Shown: one piece after another, positions 54,229 through 64,000 of the stretch | How positions within the stretch are numbered: position 1 is the stretch's first letter | Layout: every line of letters begins with the position of its first letter | DNA from: Blasia pusilla | Taxonomy: Eukaryota; Marchantiophyta; Marchantiopsida; Blasiales | Assembly (NCBI GenBank): GCA_050084515.1 | Contig: CM114272.1 | Coordinates: 38,874,001 to 38,938,000 of the forward strand | DNA length: 64,000 bases | Direction: 5' to 3' | Position numbers and translations under genes: made by a program | The notes under the pieces: model-generated | What the model was told of the DNA's origin: nothing | Database searches by the model: none | The model's input: the letters and a program-made list of their open reading frames with translations, nothing else

Positions 54229-55550
54229 TGGTTATATATGTAATGTACAAAGAAAGGTGAAAAGTGATCTTTTAATGAATAATAGGCAGTTCATTCCCCA
54301 AGAAGATCACAAGTATCAAAAAATAGAGCTCAAAATAGTAAATATCATGCATAAATTTTGAAGATGAGTATGTAAGTAGAACAAAGATATCAATCACGAC
54401 ATTCTCTTCTTAACTAGTACCACGGTTTCCTTCGAAATATCTTCTCTAGTGGACTAAGAAGAACTCTCTCGGCAAAACCTCACTGAACACAAAATAATTT
54501 TGTAGAGAACTTAGTAGTGAGAAGACTCTTCCTACTATCGAAACTCAATCCGTCATGGCAGGTTACTTTTTGTCAAACAGATTTCATACATCCCTCCTAT
54601 AGAATATTCTTTCTAGAATGAGTTCTATTCCAATCCTCTCCTCACTCCGCAGACCCAAGAGAATCATACATAGACACCGCAAATCAAAATAAAAAGAAGA
54701 GGTTCTATTACTCCATCAAAGATAAGAAGGCTTCACTATAATTTCAAGCTCGAGAGGGTTCTCTCCCTTGCTCAGACCATTCCTACAACATAATGATGTC
54801 TTAAAAGACTAGTGCTATGAACTACTTTGGTAGTCTTTAAATACTCTCTTAAATAGTAGTAGTCCAGGTGATCTAAAGCGCTTCTTGATAGGTGGACACC
54901 TCTTGAAATCTTTTAACTACTTTAACGTACGATTCTACTTGCTTTTCCTACGATCCGTAGGAATCCGCTGGCACTAATCGTCATACCTTACTATCTGCTC
55001 TGAAATGGCATGCTTCTTCCTAGCCTAGCTACTTTAACAACGTGCCTCTTGAAATCATTGATAGTCCTCTCTTGGTTGCGAAGTTCTTTTAGTCCTCGTT
55101 TCTTCCTTGACTTGCAAAGAACTTTGCTCTTCGTCTTTCGTACAAGTACTTTGTACTTCGCCACCAAGTACTTTGTATGTTACTACATACTTTGTTAACA
55201 AGTACTTTGTCACCAAGTGCTTGGTTGTCTCGTGCTTTGTCGTATTTACCAGTCTTCTTTACTAAGACAAAAAGGTCTTTGTTCTTGGTTCTGCTGCTTT
55301 GCTTGTTAATTTTCCACTCCTCCAAGGCAAGTCCTTGATTTTTCCATCTCTCTGACCTCTCCTAAGAGCTTCCCAATCAATCCTAACAATTTTCATCCCA
55401 AAATTACCCCAAAATTATGGTTGAGAACTTCCTTTATAGACAATCTTTACTTCAGTGTAATCTTCGGTCTTCATTCATGAAGACTTTTGTACTACTTTAT
55501 ACACAAAATTTTCCTAACTTCAAAATTTTCAAAATTGGAGGTATCACAAG
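54229..55550 (-). repeat. 5' LTR of element E
   Basis: Begins TGTGATACCTCC at 55550 and ends near ATATATAACCA at 54229; about 1.3 kb. Contains a block rich in AAAGTACTTG/AAGCAC repeats (55130-55270) that parallels the GAAGC-rich block of F1 and F2. Confidence 0.75.
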
Positions 55551-56240
55551 TGTGGGCAAATCAGCAAGTGCATGGGCACTCTGTTGTTGATTTTGAATGA
55601 GACTCACTTGATTCTAGAGAAAACTCGATGGAAGTTGGCCACGAGGATAATCAAGCAAGGAGCAAAAGTGAGATGGGAAATATTGTATTGAACTATGCAA
55701 CATTTTGTGAAATCCTGGGCCTCATGGTGCCCTCATGCTTAAGTTTTGTGAAATCTAGGGCGTGGCGCACTAGAACGAGGGTGACAAGGGAGGTGCAAAA
55801 GGAGGATGGAACTCAAGTTTCAATTTGAGCGTAGTTAAGCCAAGCTTGTTGGAATTGCACAGTGGTGATCTCAACAACATGGTATAGCGGAGGTGCTAAG
55901 GCAGCAGAGGAAATTGGAACTCAAGTTCCAATCTAGTCATAGTAGGACCTTTGAGCGGCTCCATTGTGGTGATGACTTCTATGATGTGGCACGATGCGGC
56001 AGCGTAGGGGACACTGAAGTGAAGAGGGAATTGGAACTCAAGTTTCCATTTGGCACTCAGTGGTTACGGTCCGCTCTAGAGGAAAGTGGAGAGGATAGTG
56101 AGGGAAATTGGAACCTTAGTTCCAATTCCTCTTTGGTGCAGACCTACAAGGTAAGTTCAGCAAGACTCTATGATTGTGGTGCGGTGCAGAGAGGGAAGGG
56201 TGAGCAATCAAAGCTCAAGTTCCAATTTGTCAATTTTCTA
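55551..56240. repeat. Second palindrome family (AATTGGAACT ... AGTTCCAATT) next to MULE M3
   Basis: Copies or half-copies at about 55812-55830, 55911-55932, 56030-56050, 56107-56127 and 56215-56225. The best (55913-55932) has arms ATTGGAACT and AGTTCCAAT around two bases. The stretch begins where M3's transposase intron should be (donor at 56306-56305, minus strand), so these palindromes occupy the position held by GCAACCC palindromes in M1 and M2. No gene seen in 55551-55800. Confidence 0.65.
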
Positions 56241-57368
56241 TGCAATTCCGACAGGTTGCAACCTCACACTTGGAGCACATACGTGGAAAAAATGGAGAAA
56301 ACTCACATGCCGCATAAAGTTTCCCCATTGCCTCATACACACGGTCCACCAAATGAGCCATGAACACAACTCTTTGTATTTCCCCTCAATCGCATGCTTT
56401 CTCCACCACACATGAAGCTCTTCTTGGCTCTCCATGGCTTGTTTCAAGGTTTTGCTATGCTTGCAACGTTGAAGTAGAGCTACATGCTATGTTCTCTTAG
56501 TCTTCTTGATGCAGAATTTTGTGTAGCAAGTCAAGAATTGTTGCCAATGGATAGCATCCGATCTTTCCCTTTTCGGTTGAACTCCCCCCCTCCAAAGAAC
56601 ACTTTCTTGATAGCAATCCATCCGGGTTGGGCATTTTCCGCCATGAAGCCATATATTTCAGGAGGAGGTCTTTTGTTTTCCTTCACCATCTCTAGTAGGA
56701 GTATCCAACACATCTTCAAGCTGCCAACATCTTCCGCTTTCACCTCACAGACAAAGATGGTTTTGAGACCCTTCTCCACATGGTCATAGACGTGTGCACC
56801 CATGGTCAACCATCCATTTAACACCCAGTAAAAAATATCAAAGCTAACCTAGCTCCCAAATAGATCTTCTCCCTCCCTCATTCTGTCAAGAAGATCGAGG
56901 CCGCTAGACGGCCCTGTAGTAGACATTTTGAAGACATAAGCTCTAGATCCCTTGCCTCCTTGGCCTATGAACTACCATCTCTGAAAGAATAGAAACCGTG
57001 AGTTGGCCTTGATTCTAGCAATGGCATCCATCTCCGCGGTCTTTCCATCAAGTATTCGTATTTGATGCAATAAGTTCTTGAAGCTCTTTGGATCAGCCAA
57101 GAATGCAAGATTTTCCCACAATTGCTTCTCCTCAGCTGCCATGATCTTCCCTTAGCCACGGATATCCAACAGTTTTTCACAAATTTGTGATGCAATTTTC
57201 AATTTGATCACTCCGGGCTTTGATCCAGGAGAATTTTTGTACACCTCGACCACTTTCTTTGCCACATACTCCTTGATGTGTAACTGAATTGCACCCGTGA
57301 CAGGATGAGTGTGACACCCAACATGAATTTCCAGCCTTGTGTACTCAGACGTAGAATTTTAGTCGTGC
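56241..57368 (-). pseudogene. MULE M3 transposase core fragment
   Basis: Minus-strand match to M1/M2: HDxNSTSEYTRLEIHVG region near 57360-57310, FLADPKSF..LLHQIRILDGKTAEMD near 57100, NGWLTMGAHVYDHVEKGLKTIFVCEVKAEDVGSLKMCWILLLE (56824 on), GFMAENAQPGWIAIKKVFF (about 56650; AEN where M1 has ADN), and QAMESQEELHVWWRKHAIEGKYKELCSW (56447-56350). The intron donor GCAT/GTGAGT is at 56310-56301, and one palindrome lies at about 56236-56262. Both ends are truncated; the right end meets an LTR fragment at 57373. Confidence 0.8.
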
Positions 57369-57372
57369 ATTA

Positions 57373-57876
57373 TGACTTATGGGAATCCCTTGGGTCCCCC
57401 TACCCTTGGGGAAGGGCACCCGGGTCCCTCTTTTAGGCCCTCAACCCGATTCCCCGTACAGTCAGTTTTGGCCCATATCTCAGCCTTTGCTTAAGTGTTT
57501 GCCAAGATCTTTAGTGCGTTGGAACCGGCTCTGCATAAGCTTTCCAACCCTATCTTATTTTTCCCAAATGCATGCTAGGACTAAAATTTAGGATAAAAAA
57601 TGCAGTCAGAAACTCCAAACATTAGTCGCGTCCCAAGCGGTTCCCACCCCTTGGCCACGTCTCCTTCCGAAACTCGACTTCTCTTAAGTGTGGGTTCCGC
57701 GTTTGGTTTTGATTTCTTTAGTTGCAACCATTAAAGCATAAAACACTTGAAACACTCGCCTTGCTTGCGTCTTGCCCTTGTGTTTCTCTAACTCCAAAGC
57801 GCAAACCATCATAACGTGAGCCCGCTAGAGGTCTGATGTTCTGCTTGGCACTCGTTTGGTTATGAGGGTTGCGATA
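57373..57876 (-). repeat. LTR fragment of the A/B chromovirus family
   Basis: Minus-strand start near TATCGCAACCCTCATAACC (57876), running through GGGTTGAGGGCC (57420s) and broken where MULE M3 begins. It keeps GCCAAAACTGACTGTACGGGG uninterrupted, which shows the original form of the site disrupted in LTR D. Confidence 0.8.
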
Positions 57877-58935
57877 TTGCTCGTTGTTGGAAATGTGAAA
57901 AAAATACATGGATTATAGAAAAACAAGTTTCTGTCTATTGGAAACCAAGAGCTCCAAAAAAAAATCAACACTAGAGCGAAGGAAGTTTGAGAAACACATT
58001 TAAAGTCGTTTATTGAAATCCATTTGCAACTCGGATATTTACATTGGATTTCCTCAATTTCAAAATCTAGTGTATGTTCTCTTCCGCCTTGTCATCTACA
58101 AAAATGTTTCTAACTCTCATTAGTTCCTGTACAAAAGAATTTTTTGGGCTAACCAGTGGCTCCTCTTGACGATTGTAGATGGGGATTGAGAAAGAAGGGG
58201 AACTTGAGAGTCTTGCCCCCCTAGGTGCTCCATATCGATCCCACATCACTCAAGATATGTCCCAACGCCAACCCTCGCAGGTTTTCTTGTATGCTCTACA
58301 AAGTGACACCCATCCAGAATCAATATGTGTTGCTCTGCGTGAAACAACTACTTCCCCACTAAAAAACGCCTTTCAACCAACAAACCAATACACTCACTCG
58401 TCATCATTAGAGAGCTCTTCCAAAATCACCGCTATCTTTGCTTGCCTGATTCTTGGAATCACAGGTAGTAAGTGTCACTACCAATGGATTTCTTGGAGCT
58501 GGATTTTTCCATGAAGGTGACTTGTATACTCCCAATTGCCTCTAGTAACCCACATTGGCCACCTGGCATAGGACCAACATCTCCCTCCTCGACTCAAGGG
58601 AGAGAACATTTCATCCGCTATGCTAGGTGGCTCTAACACTGGCCCCAGATAACCCAACCAAATCCATCACCAAGTCACCAAGGCACGAGCAGAGCTCCAT
58701 CAAGGTCTACATCAACGTCGGGGACTTTTCCCTTCTCTAAGCAAAGGCACACTATCCACCATGAAATTGTTCAAGGTGCCATTGGAGGAAGGATCAACAG
58801 GATCTTTGATCTTGAAAACCTCAAATATATACTCCAACCACACAAAATATTACACATACAAATACTCAATTTGCACAAAAGAAATTGGCAATAATGTTGG
58901 TCAATATCAAGGAGTAACAAGAGAATGAATGATTT
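57877..58935. other. Unassigned region
   Basis: A/T-rich DNA with one modest minus-strand stretch (about 58420-58070) reading EVVVSRRATHIDSGWVSLCRAYKKTCEGW and YGAPRGARLSSSPSF. It might be a decayed exon, but I recognise no family. Nothing else supportable. Confidence 0.3.
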
Positions 58936-59425
58936 CTCTACCACAACCCAACGGATTCCAACGGGTTACAAGGATAAGACAACAGCCTATACAAGAAATC
59001 AAGCAAGTGTCTAGAAAAAAATGATGAGTTTGATTCCAAGGGGCTGCATAAAATTGAGCAAAAAAAATTTCCAATGTTCTTTGCAACCCGTCAAAATCCA
59101 ACGGGTTGCACAAAAGCCAAAAAAAACAACAAATCTGCAATCCGTTAGCATTCAACGGGTTGCATAGAAGCCACCAAAAAAATTAACAAATCTGCAACTT
59201 GTCAAAATTTGATGGGTCGCACAAAAGCTTAAAAAAAACTTCACAGCACAGAAGCCACAAAAAAACATAACATATTTGCAACCCGTCAAAATCCGACGGG
59301 TTGTGCAGAACGAAGTAAGAAACATAACATATCTGTAACCCATCACAATCCGACGGGCTATGCAAAATGATGGTAAAAGACATAACATATGTGCAACCTG
59401 TCAAAATCCGATGGGTTGCACTCGC
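58936..59425. repeat. GCAACCC-palindrome array
   Basis: About seven palindromes spaced 55-75 nt with spacer AGCCAAAAAAACAACAAATC or AACATAACATATNTG. Many carry AAAATCC in place of GGAATCC on the right side. It starts right after the end of the U2 fragment. Confidence 0.8.
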
Positions 59426-59427
59426 AG

Positions 59428-59755
59428 TCATAACTCCTGACTCATGACAAGAACAGGCGTGTGTATTTGGGCATCCCTTGCCTCTCCTTCTCGCCTCGAG
59501 GATCCAAACTCAGACAACCTAGACCCCTTTGCCTTTGCCTTGAGACCTGCTATTGATTTCTCCTTGGTTGTGACCACCTGTACCTTGGACACCAGATCAG
59601 CGATCTCAAGGGCTTGCTCCTCCGCATCACCCTCAAAGTACTCCTCAACCTTCAAGAGATTGGGGATCTCGTCCTCGCCAACCACAATTGCATCATGGAA
59701 GGATCTGAGCGTATGTTTGCTGATCTCTCTTCGGTCGATGTAGTCCAATCAGATT
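59428..59755 (-). pseudogene. Fragment of the unrecognised repeated protein family (U2)
   Basis: Open 106 codons: REISKHTLRSFHDAIVVGEDEIPNLLKVEEYFEGDAEE...EIADLVSKV...KEKSIAGLKAKAKGS. It parallels U1 (IPNVFKTEEYFGGDAEA; KSIAGLTFKVKGS) and U3. Its N-terminal side is cut where LTR D begins (QIWLDY at 59755). Confidence 0.5.
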
Positions 59756-61484
59756 TGTTGCGACCCTCATAATCAAACGAGCGCCAAGCAGAACATCTGA
59801 ACTCTAGCATGCTCACGCTGGGATGGTTTCCGCTTTGGAGAGGTCTCAAGAAGAGACAAATTAGGAAACACAAGGGCAAGATGCAAGCGAGGCGAGTGTT
59901 TCATGCATTTATGGTCACAACTAAGGAAACGAGAACCAAGTGCGGAACCTAGACTTGAGAGAAGTCGAGTCTCGGATGAGACGTGGCCAAGGGGTGAAAA
60001 CTGGACTTGGGACGTGGCTAGCGTTTGGAGTTTTTTACTGTACTTTCAACCATAACTTCTAGTCCCAAGACGCATTTAGGACAAATAAGGTGGTATTGGA
60101 AAGTTTATGCACAGTCGGTTCCAACACATTAAAGATCTTAGCAAACACTCAAGTAGAGGCTAAGATATGGGCCAAAACCGAGGGCTTGTATTCTGGCAGG
60201 AGAGAGGAAGAGAGGAGAGGAAGAGAGGAAGAGAGGAGAGTCTCTCTTCAAAAAAAAGGCACAAAAGGGAAAAAAAACTGGAACTCTCTTCAAAATATAT
60301 GAAGATTATGGATAATAAGTGAGTAATTTTTTTGGAGATTTTTTTTGAAGAGAGGAAACTTAGTGCAACCCGTCATAATCCGACGGGTTGCTATTTTTTG
60401 GTTTTTTTTTTGTTTTGTTTTGTTTGGGTCAAGGAAAATTTATCATTTTTTGGGGTTTTTTTAACATTTGCAACCCGTCGGAGTCTGACGGGTTGCTTTC
60501 TAGGCATCATGGCGACCTGTCAGACTCCGACGGGTTTCTTTTTGGCCTCAAAAGCAACCCGTCAGAGTTCGACGGGTTGCAAACGTTAAAAAAACCCCAA
60601 AAATGATTTTTTTTCCTTAAGCATAAAAAAAAACCAAAAAAAGTTGCAACCCGTCGGATTTCTGACGGGTTGAAAAGGTTAAAAAAAGAAGAAAAAAAAC
60701 AATTTCAAATTTTTTTTTCACCACCAATTTTTTTTGGAAAAAAATTTGCCTTTTCAACTTGTCAAAACTTTCCTCTCTCCAACCTGTCGGAAACTCTCTT
60801 CAACCTGTCCGAAACTCTCTTCAAACCAAAAGAGCCCTAGGGGTTGTCAATATCTTCCTCTCTTCCTCTCTTCCTCTCCTCTTACCGCTCCTCGCCAAAA
60901 CCGACTGTATGGGGAGTTGGATTGGAAGCCAAAAAGAGGGGCATGGCTGTCCCTTCTGCAAAGGTAGGGGAAGGCTAGGAATCCCTAGAAGTACTAGTAA
61001 GGGGGAAGGTCTCCAAGGGTGATTGGGACTCAAAACCCACTTTGGGCTCCGCGAGGCGGCTCAAGGGCATAGAATGGATCGGGAGTTTTGGCGTTAGGAT
61101 CCAAAACCCAAACCAAGTCCAATGGAGTGGATTTTTGAGCTCCCTATTGGACCTCAACATGCGACTCATTTGGTGAGTCTCGGTTAGGAGGTCCATTGGA
61201 CTGTTGGAACCGTTAGGCATGCAGACGTCGTTTTAGGTGCGTGGACTAACTAGAAAGTCTGTCCTAAGTCTCCAAGGACTTGCCTCTGCTAGGAACCTAG
61301 GAATGACGGAAGATTGAGCTTGATAAGGTGCCGAGTCGAGGACTCACTAAGTTGAAAGGCCGCTTGACCCAAACCAGACTTACGTGAGTGTGTTTGGATG
61401 CAAGTTGGTGATGAGATTTGTCCTACTAAACGTACACTTCCACAACTATAAGATTGATTGTTTGAGGGGAGTAGGCGTAGGACA
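59756..61484 (+). repeat. LTR D of the A/B chromovirus family, split by a non-autonomous MULE
   Basis: Starts TGTTGCGACCCTCAT and ends GTAGGACA. Removing the 712-bp insert and one copy of its 11-bp TSD leaves about 1,006 bp, the family LTR length. The insert is at 60182-60893. Confidence 0.87.
60182..60893. mobile_element. Non-autonomous MULE carrying GCAACCC palindromes, 11-bp TSD
   Basis: GCCAAAACCGA flanks it at 60171-60181 and 60894-60904; the uninterrupted site is seen in the LTR at 57373-57876. The left terminus holds GGCAGGAGAGAGGAAGAGAG; the complement of the right terminus holds GGTAAGAGGAGAGGAAGAGA, an imperfect inverted repeat. The right terminus is the same as the 3' end of M1, M2 and M4. 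Inside are about five palindromes (60365-60391, 60471-60495, 60511-60535, 60554-60580, 60644-60671) and no transposase. An 8-11-bp TSD is normal for Mutator-like elements. Confidence 0.87.
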
Positions 61485-61633
61485 CGTGGTATGAGAGGTT
61501 ATCCTTGGTGAGTGAGAGCTTGGGGTCATAGGAGCAACCGGACGCTTGGGGGAAACCGAAGGTAGCGGCGAGGCCTAGATGCCCGAGGAGGGACGCAAGA
61601 AACAAGAAGGAGATCTGAGTGAGCAGGCTTAGG
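61485..61633 (+). other. Primer site and leader remnant of element D
   Basis: TGGTATGAGAGG at 61487-61498 is a two-change version of the tRNA-Met site, followed by leader sequence matching element A (TATCCTTGGTGAGTGAGAGC...). It breaks off at 61633, before gag. Confidence 0.75.
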
Positions 61634-61815
61634 ATTTCCTGCTTGCCAACCACAACTACATCATGGAAGGATTTAAGCGTCTGGTTGCTAATCTCCCTTG
61701 GGTTGTTGTAGTCCAACCAGATTGGACAGTTGAGAACCTCCCAGTCTGTCATCTCTTGAGCCATCTCCATGTCGTACATGAAGAATTCATCACCATTTGG
61801 AATAGTAGCCCACAA
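61634..61815 (-). pseudogene. Fragment of the unrecognised repeated protein family (U3)
   Basis: LWATIPNGDEFFMYDMEMAQEMTDWEVLNCPIWLDYNNPREISNQTLKSFHDVVVVGKQEI. It resembles U1 (MYNVEMALDMSPWEVL) and overlaps U2 in the REIS..TL.SFHD part, so U2 and U3 are separate copies rather than one gene split by LTR D. Confidence 0.5.
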
Positions 61816-61939
61816 TTTTTCTCCCTCCAACTTGTCGGAAACTCTATTCAACATGTCGGAAAATCTCTTCAAACCAAGAGAGCAGTACAGGTTGCAAATA
61901 TATTCTTCTCTCCTCTCTCCTCTTCTCTTACCGCTCCTC
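61816..61939 (+). repeat. MULE 3' terminus fragment
   Basis: CTTGTCGGAAACTCTATTCAA motifs, then CT-rich DNA ending TCTTACCGCTCCTC at 61939, the same terminus as in M1, M2 and the 60182-60893 element. The other terminus is absent. Confidence 0.65.
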
Positions 61940-62555
61940 CAAGCCAAGTTTGTCATACGGTGGATATTGTCCAACGGGACAAGGGTGGAATAGCTATAGT
62001 AAGAATCTATCTATTTGCAATCTCCAATTCCTCTTTCATTATATTTCATAGGATGATGGTGGGAAGGTTGTCTGATGTGTATGTACTACTCTGACATATA
62101 TATCATGTGTAGACTCTGTGTAGGGTGGATTCTCCAACTACATTGAGGGACCCTATCATGCGGTGCCAAATAGTCAAGATCGGTTTGGAACTAGCCAATA
62201 CCTTTATAGACTCGATGATAGCACTCTAGACATGGATGGAAAACCCCAATGGTTGGGGCTAGGACCAACTCAAGGAGTAAAAATGACAAAGGGTACAAGT
62301 AATACCAAGTCACATATATATAGAGAAGTATCTTCCCTATATGGACAATTTTTTCCTCGTAGCTTCAGTAACTAGTAAGTGACCTAGAGAGTTTGTTTGT
62401 AGGCATGAAGATTTGCAAAGTGGGATGGATGCTTGATTGAAGTGTTTCATGTGAGCAACAAACTATACAACTCTAGGCTTGCAAAGGGCAAGTGTAGGGA
62501 CAACATGCAACCAAACTCAATGACTAAGAGCAGTGTGCGTGGCGAGGGGATGAAG
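61940..62555. other. Unassigned region with a short possible exon
   Basis: On the plus strand 62123-62372 is open (FSNYIEGPYHAVPNSQDRFG...LDMDGKPQWLGLGPTQG). The composition looks protein-like, but no family is recognised and no splice sites are convincing. Nothing else seen. Confidence 0.25.
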
Positions 62556-64000
62556 GAGGTGGGGTAAGAGGAGAGGAAGAGAGGAGAGAAGAGAGAGGAA
62601 AGTATCAGCAACCCAAAGGGATCAATTTATTTTAAAAGAGTTTCTTGTGATTTGAAGAGAGCTTCCTATGGGTTGAGGAGAGGAAGGGATTTTTTTGAAC
62701 ATATTTTACAATTGTGTTCTCTTTTTTTAGTCATTTCCATAAAAAAAATTCCTCTTCCCCATTATGGCAACTCGTCTGAATCGGACGGGTTGCAATGTCA
62801 CAATTCATTCATGTATGAAAAAATCTCTCAACACAAAATTTAAAATTAGGAAAAATCTTTGGACTTTCAAATATGGAACGGTTCATTTTTCCCATCCAAG
62901 GTTTGAAAAAACAATCATTTAAGCACAGTGATAAGAGTTTAAGCTCATTCTAAACAGTTTGGGAGGACCAAACTACACTCTTAGATCTGTTGTTGCATCC
63001 TCAGAGTGGCTTGTTTAGGATACTTTGCACTTCTTTCAGGGACAAAAATTTTTGGTGGATTCCTACTCCTAGCTCCGACTCTCTTAATATAGTACATGTG
63101 CTTACAGGGGAAATACCTTTCCCAATTATCTCCTTGTGGACAAAGTCAACATAGGAACATGTGGGAAAGCAACATATGTGCACAACATACACCCCACAAA
63201 TATTAGAATTTACGGTATTGTTCCTAAGCCAATACATTCGTCCTCTTCCATTCCCTGTATGCACATTCTTTGTGGCAATGATTTCCATGTTGGCCTCCCA
63301 AGCCGATGAGATTCGCTTTGCCCTCTCCATCGATGGCTTGCATATTCTATTTCTCTTCATTCCATTTCTTGACTCGGACAAAAATAGTGGATTGAGATCA
63401 TCCACCTTCTCTGGATATAAGTCGACATCTATCTTAGGCTGGATCCAAAATGTGATTGTCTCAGTAATGCAAAGATGTTCTAAACCTCCTCCATCTACCA
63501 GTCTAAACCCTGCACTTGTAAGATTGTCAACTTCCTCTTGAGTGCAATTGGTTCTTGCAGCAATGGGCCAAATCATGGGGGTATTCCTTGGAGCCCCAAT
63601 TGCAGCTAGATATGACTTTTTGAACGCGCATGATTTATTTGGGCAGAAGAAGTACTTCAATTGATCCACTGTCCTTGTAAAACAATCAAAGGTTTTTGGC
63701 CCCCAAAAACCTGGGAGTGGTCGGCCTATCCTTATACAATTCTTATTCAAGAAAGTGCCGCATGCTCTCCTTATTCCATCAGATCCAGCTCTGTGTCCGG
63801 GGTTGCTTCGAGAGATATGCCACCTTTTCAGATTGCAATCCGACTCTCTGACGGGAATGCCATATTGTTGAACAGCTCCCGAGACTAGATTGTGGGAAGT
63901 CCCCGCTACAGAGGAATTTGGAAATAAGACATTTACCGATTTTGAAGAAGACACGCCAACTCAAACTTGAGATACCTGGAAATACCTAGGTGGGATGATT
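62556..64000 (-). mobile_element. MULE-type DNA transposon M4 (runs off the window)
   Basis: On the minus strand the terminus (GAGGTGGGGTAAGAGGAGAG on the plus strand at 62556) is followed by the 3' region with one palindrome at about 62765-62791 and the C-terminal exon. Same order and spacing as M1 and M2; the rest of the element lies beyond 64000. Confidence 0.78.
63001..63954 (-). pseudogene. MULE M4 transposase C-terminal exon
   Basis: Open for 317 codons, the longest intact piece of this transposase in the window: VAGTSHNLVSGAVQQYGIPV...DCNLKRWHISRSNPGH...GIRRACGTFLNKNC...LKYFFCPNKSCAFKKSYLA...FWIQPKIDVDLYPEKVDDLNPLF to NKPL-stop. A short indel shifts the SWIM finger: CCFPTCSYVDF is present but PCKHMYY is read in another frame (SPVSTCTILRE). 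So it looks intact but lacks the last zinc ligands. Confidence 0.75.

Larger units (their letters stand above)
49680..55550 (-). mobile_element. Ty3/gypsy element E (minus strand), 3' half missing
   Basis: 5' LTR 55550-54229, tRNA-Asp primer site 54220-54201, gag, two CCHC knuckles, decayed protease, RT and RNase H, then an abrupt end near 49680 without integrase or 3' LTR. LTRs F1 and F2 and the fragment at 7690 belong to this family. Confidence 0.82.

Noticed and set aside
59428-61815. One gene split by insertion of LTR D
   Set aside because: U2 and U3 both contain the REIS..TL.SFHD segment, so they are overlapping separate copies.

Overview
This is nuclear DNA from a land plant, and nearly all of it is transposon. 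The only confident host gene is at the left edge: the start of a group-F bZIP (bZIP19/23-like zinc sensor) on the minus strand. Elements use plant initiator-Met and Asp tRNA primer sites. MULE, Ty3/gypsy and Ty1/copia relics are present, and one gypsy element carries a DNA methyltransferase, a combination known from streptophyte algae. I lean towards a seedless plant with a repeat-rich genome, but the sequence does not fix the species.

Layout. 1-1.2 kb: bZIP exon and upstream DNA. 1.2-2.5 kb: A/T-rich, GC-rich palindromic and GCAACCC-palindrome repeats. 2.6-7.6 kb: MULE M1. 7.7-21.1 kb: a nest in which minus-strand chromovirus B holds a solo LTR (TSD AACAT) and complete chromovirus A (TSD GAAGG, LTRs about 97% identical). 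21.1-30.5 kb: a Ty3/gypsy element encoding gag, protease, a C5-cytosine DNA methyltransferase, RT, RNase H, integrase and a C-terminal PHD finger. 30.5-38.6 kb: palindrome arrays, an unrecognised decayed protein family, two LTRs and a small spliced gene. 38.7-43.2 kb: MULE M2. 43.2-49.7 kb: pieces of a second methyltransferase-gypsy copy around a copia scrap and an integrase-LTR-gag fusion of two elements. 49.7-55.6 kb: minus-strand gypsy E. 55.8-64 kb: MULE fragments M3 and M4, LTR D split by a 712-bp non-autonomous MULE with an 11-bp TSD, and more palindromes.

Three things stand out. First, the methyltransferase/PHD gypsy combines a chromatin writer and reader in one polyprotein. It appears to self-prime (11 nt after the LTR are complementary to the predicted transcript start) and is arranged like an integrated 2-LTR circle. 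Second, a 27-nt near-perfect palindrome (arm GCAACCCGTCGGA, one free base, arm TCCGACGGGTTGC) occurs roughly 75-90 times. It fills the MULE transposase intron, sits once at a fixed place near each MULE 3' end, and seeds intergenic arrays; two other short palindromes behave similarly. Third, decay looks methylation-driven: in-frame stops are mostly TAG at glutamine positions, and the LTR differences in the methyltransferase element are almost all transitions.

Nearly every element gene is broken, so functions below describe families rather than active proteins. Coordinates of decayed parts are estimates read by eye.
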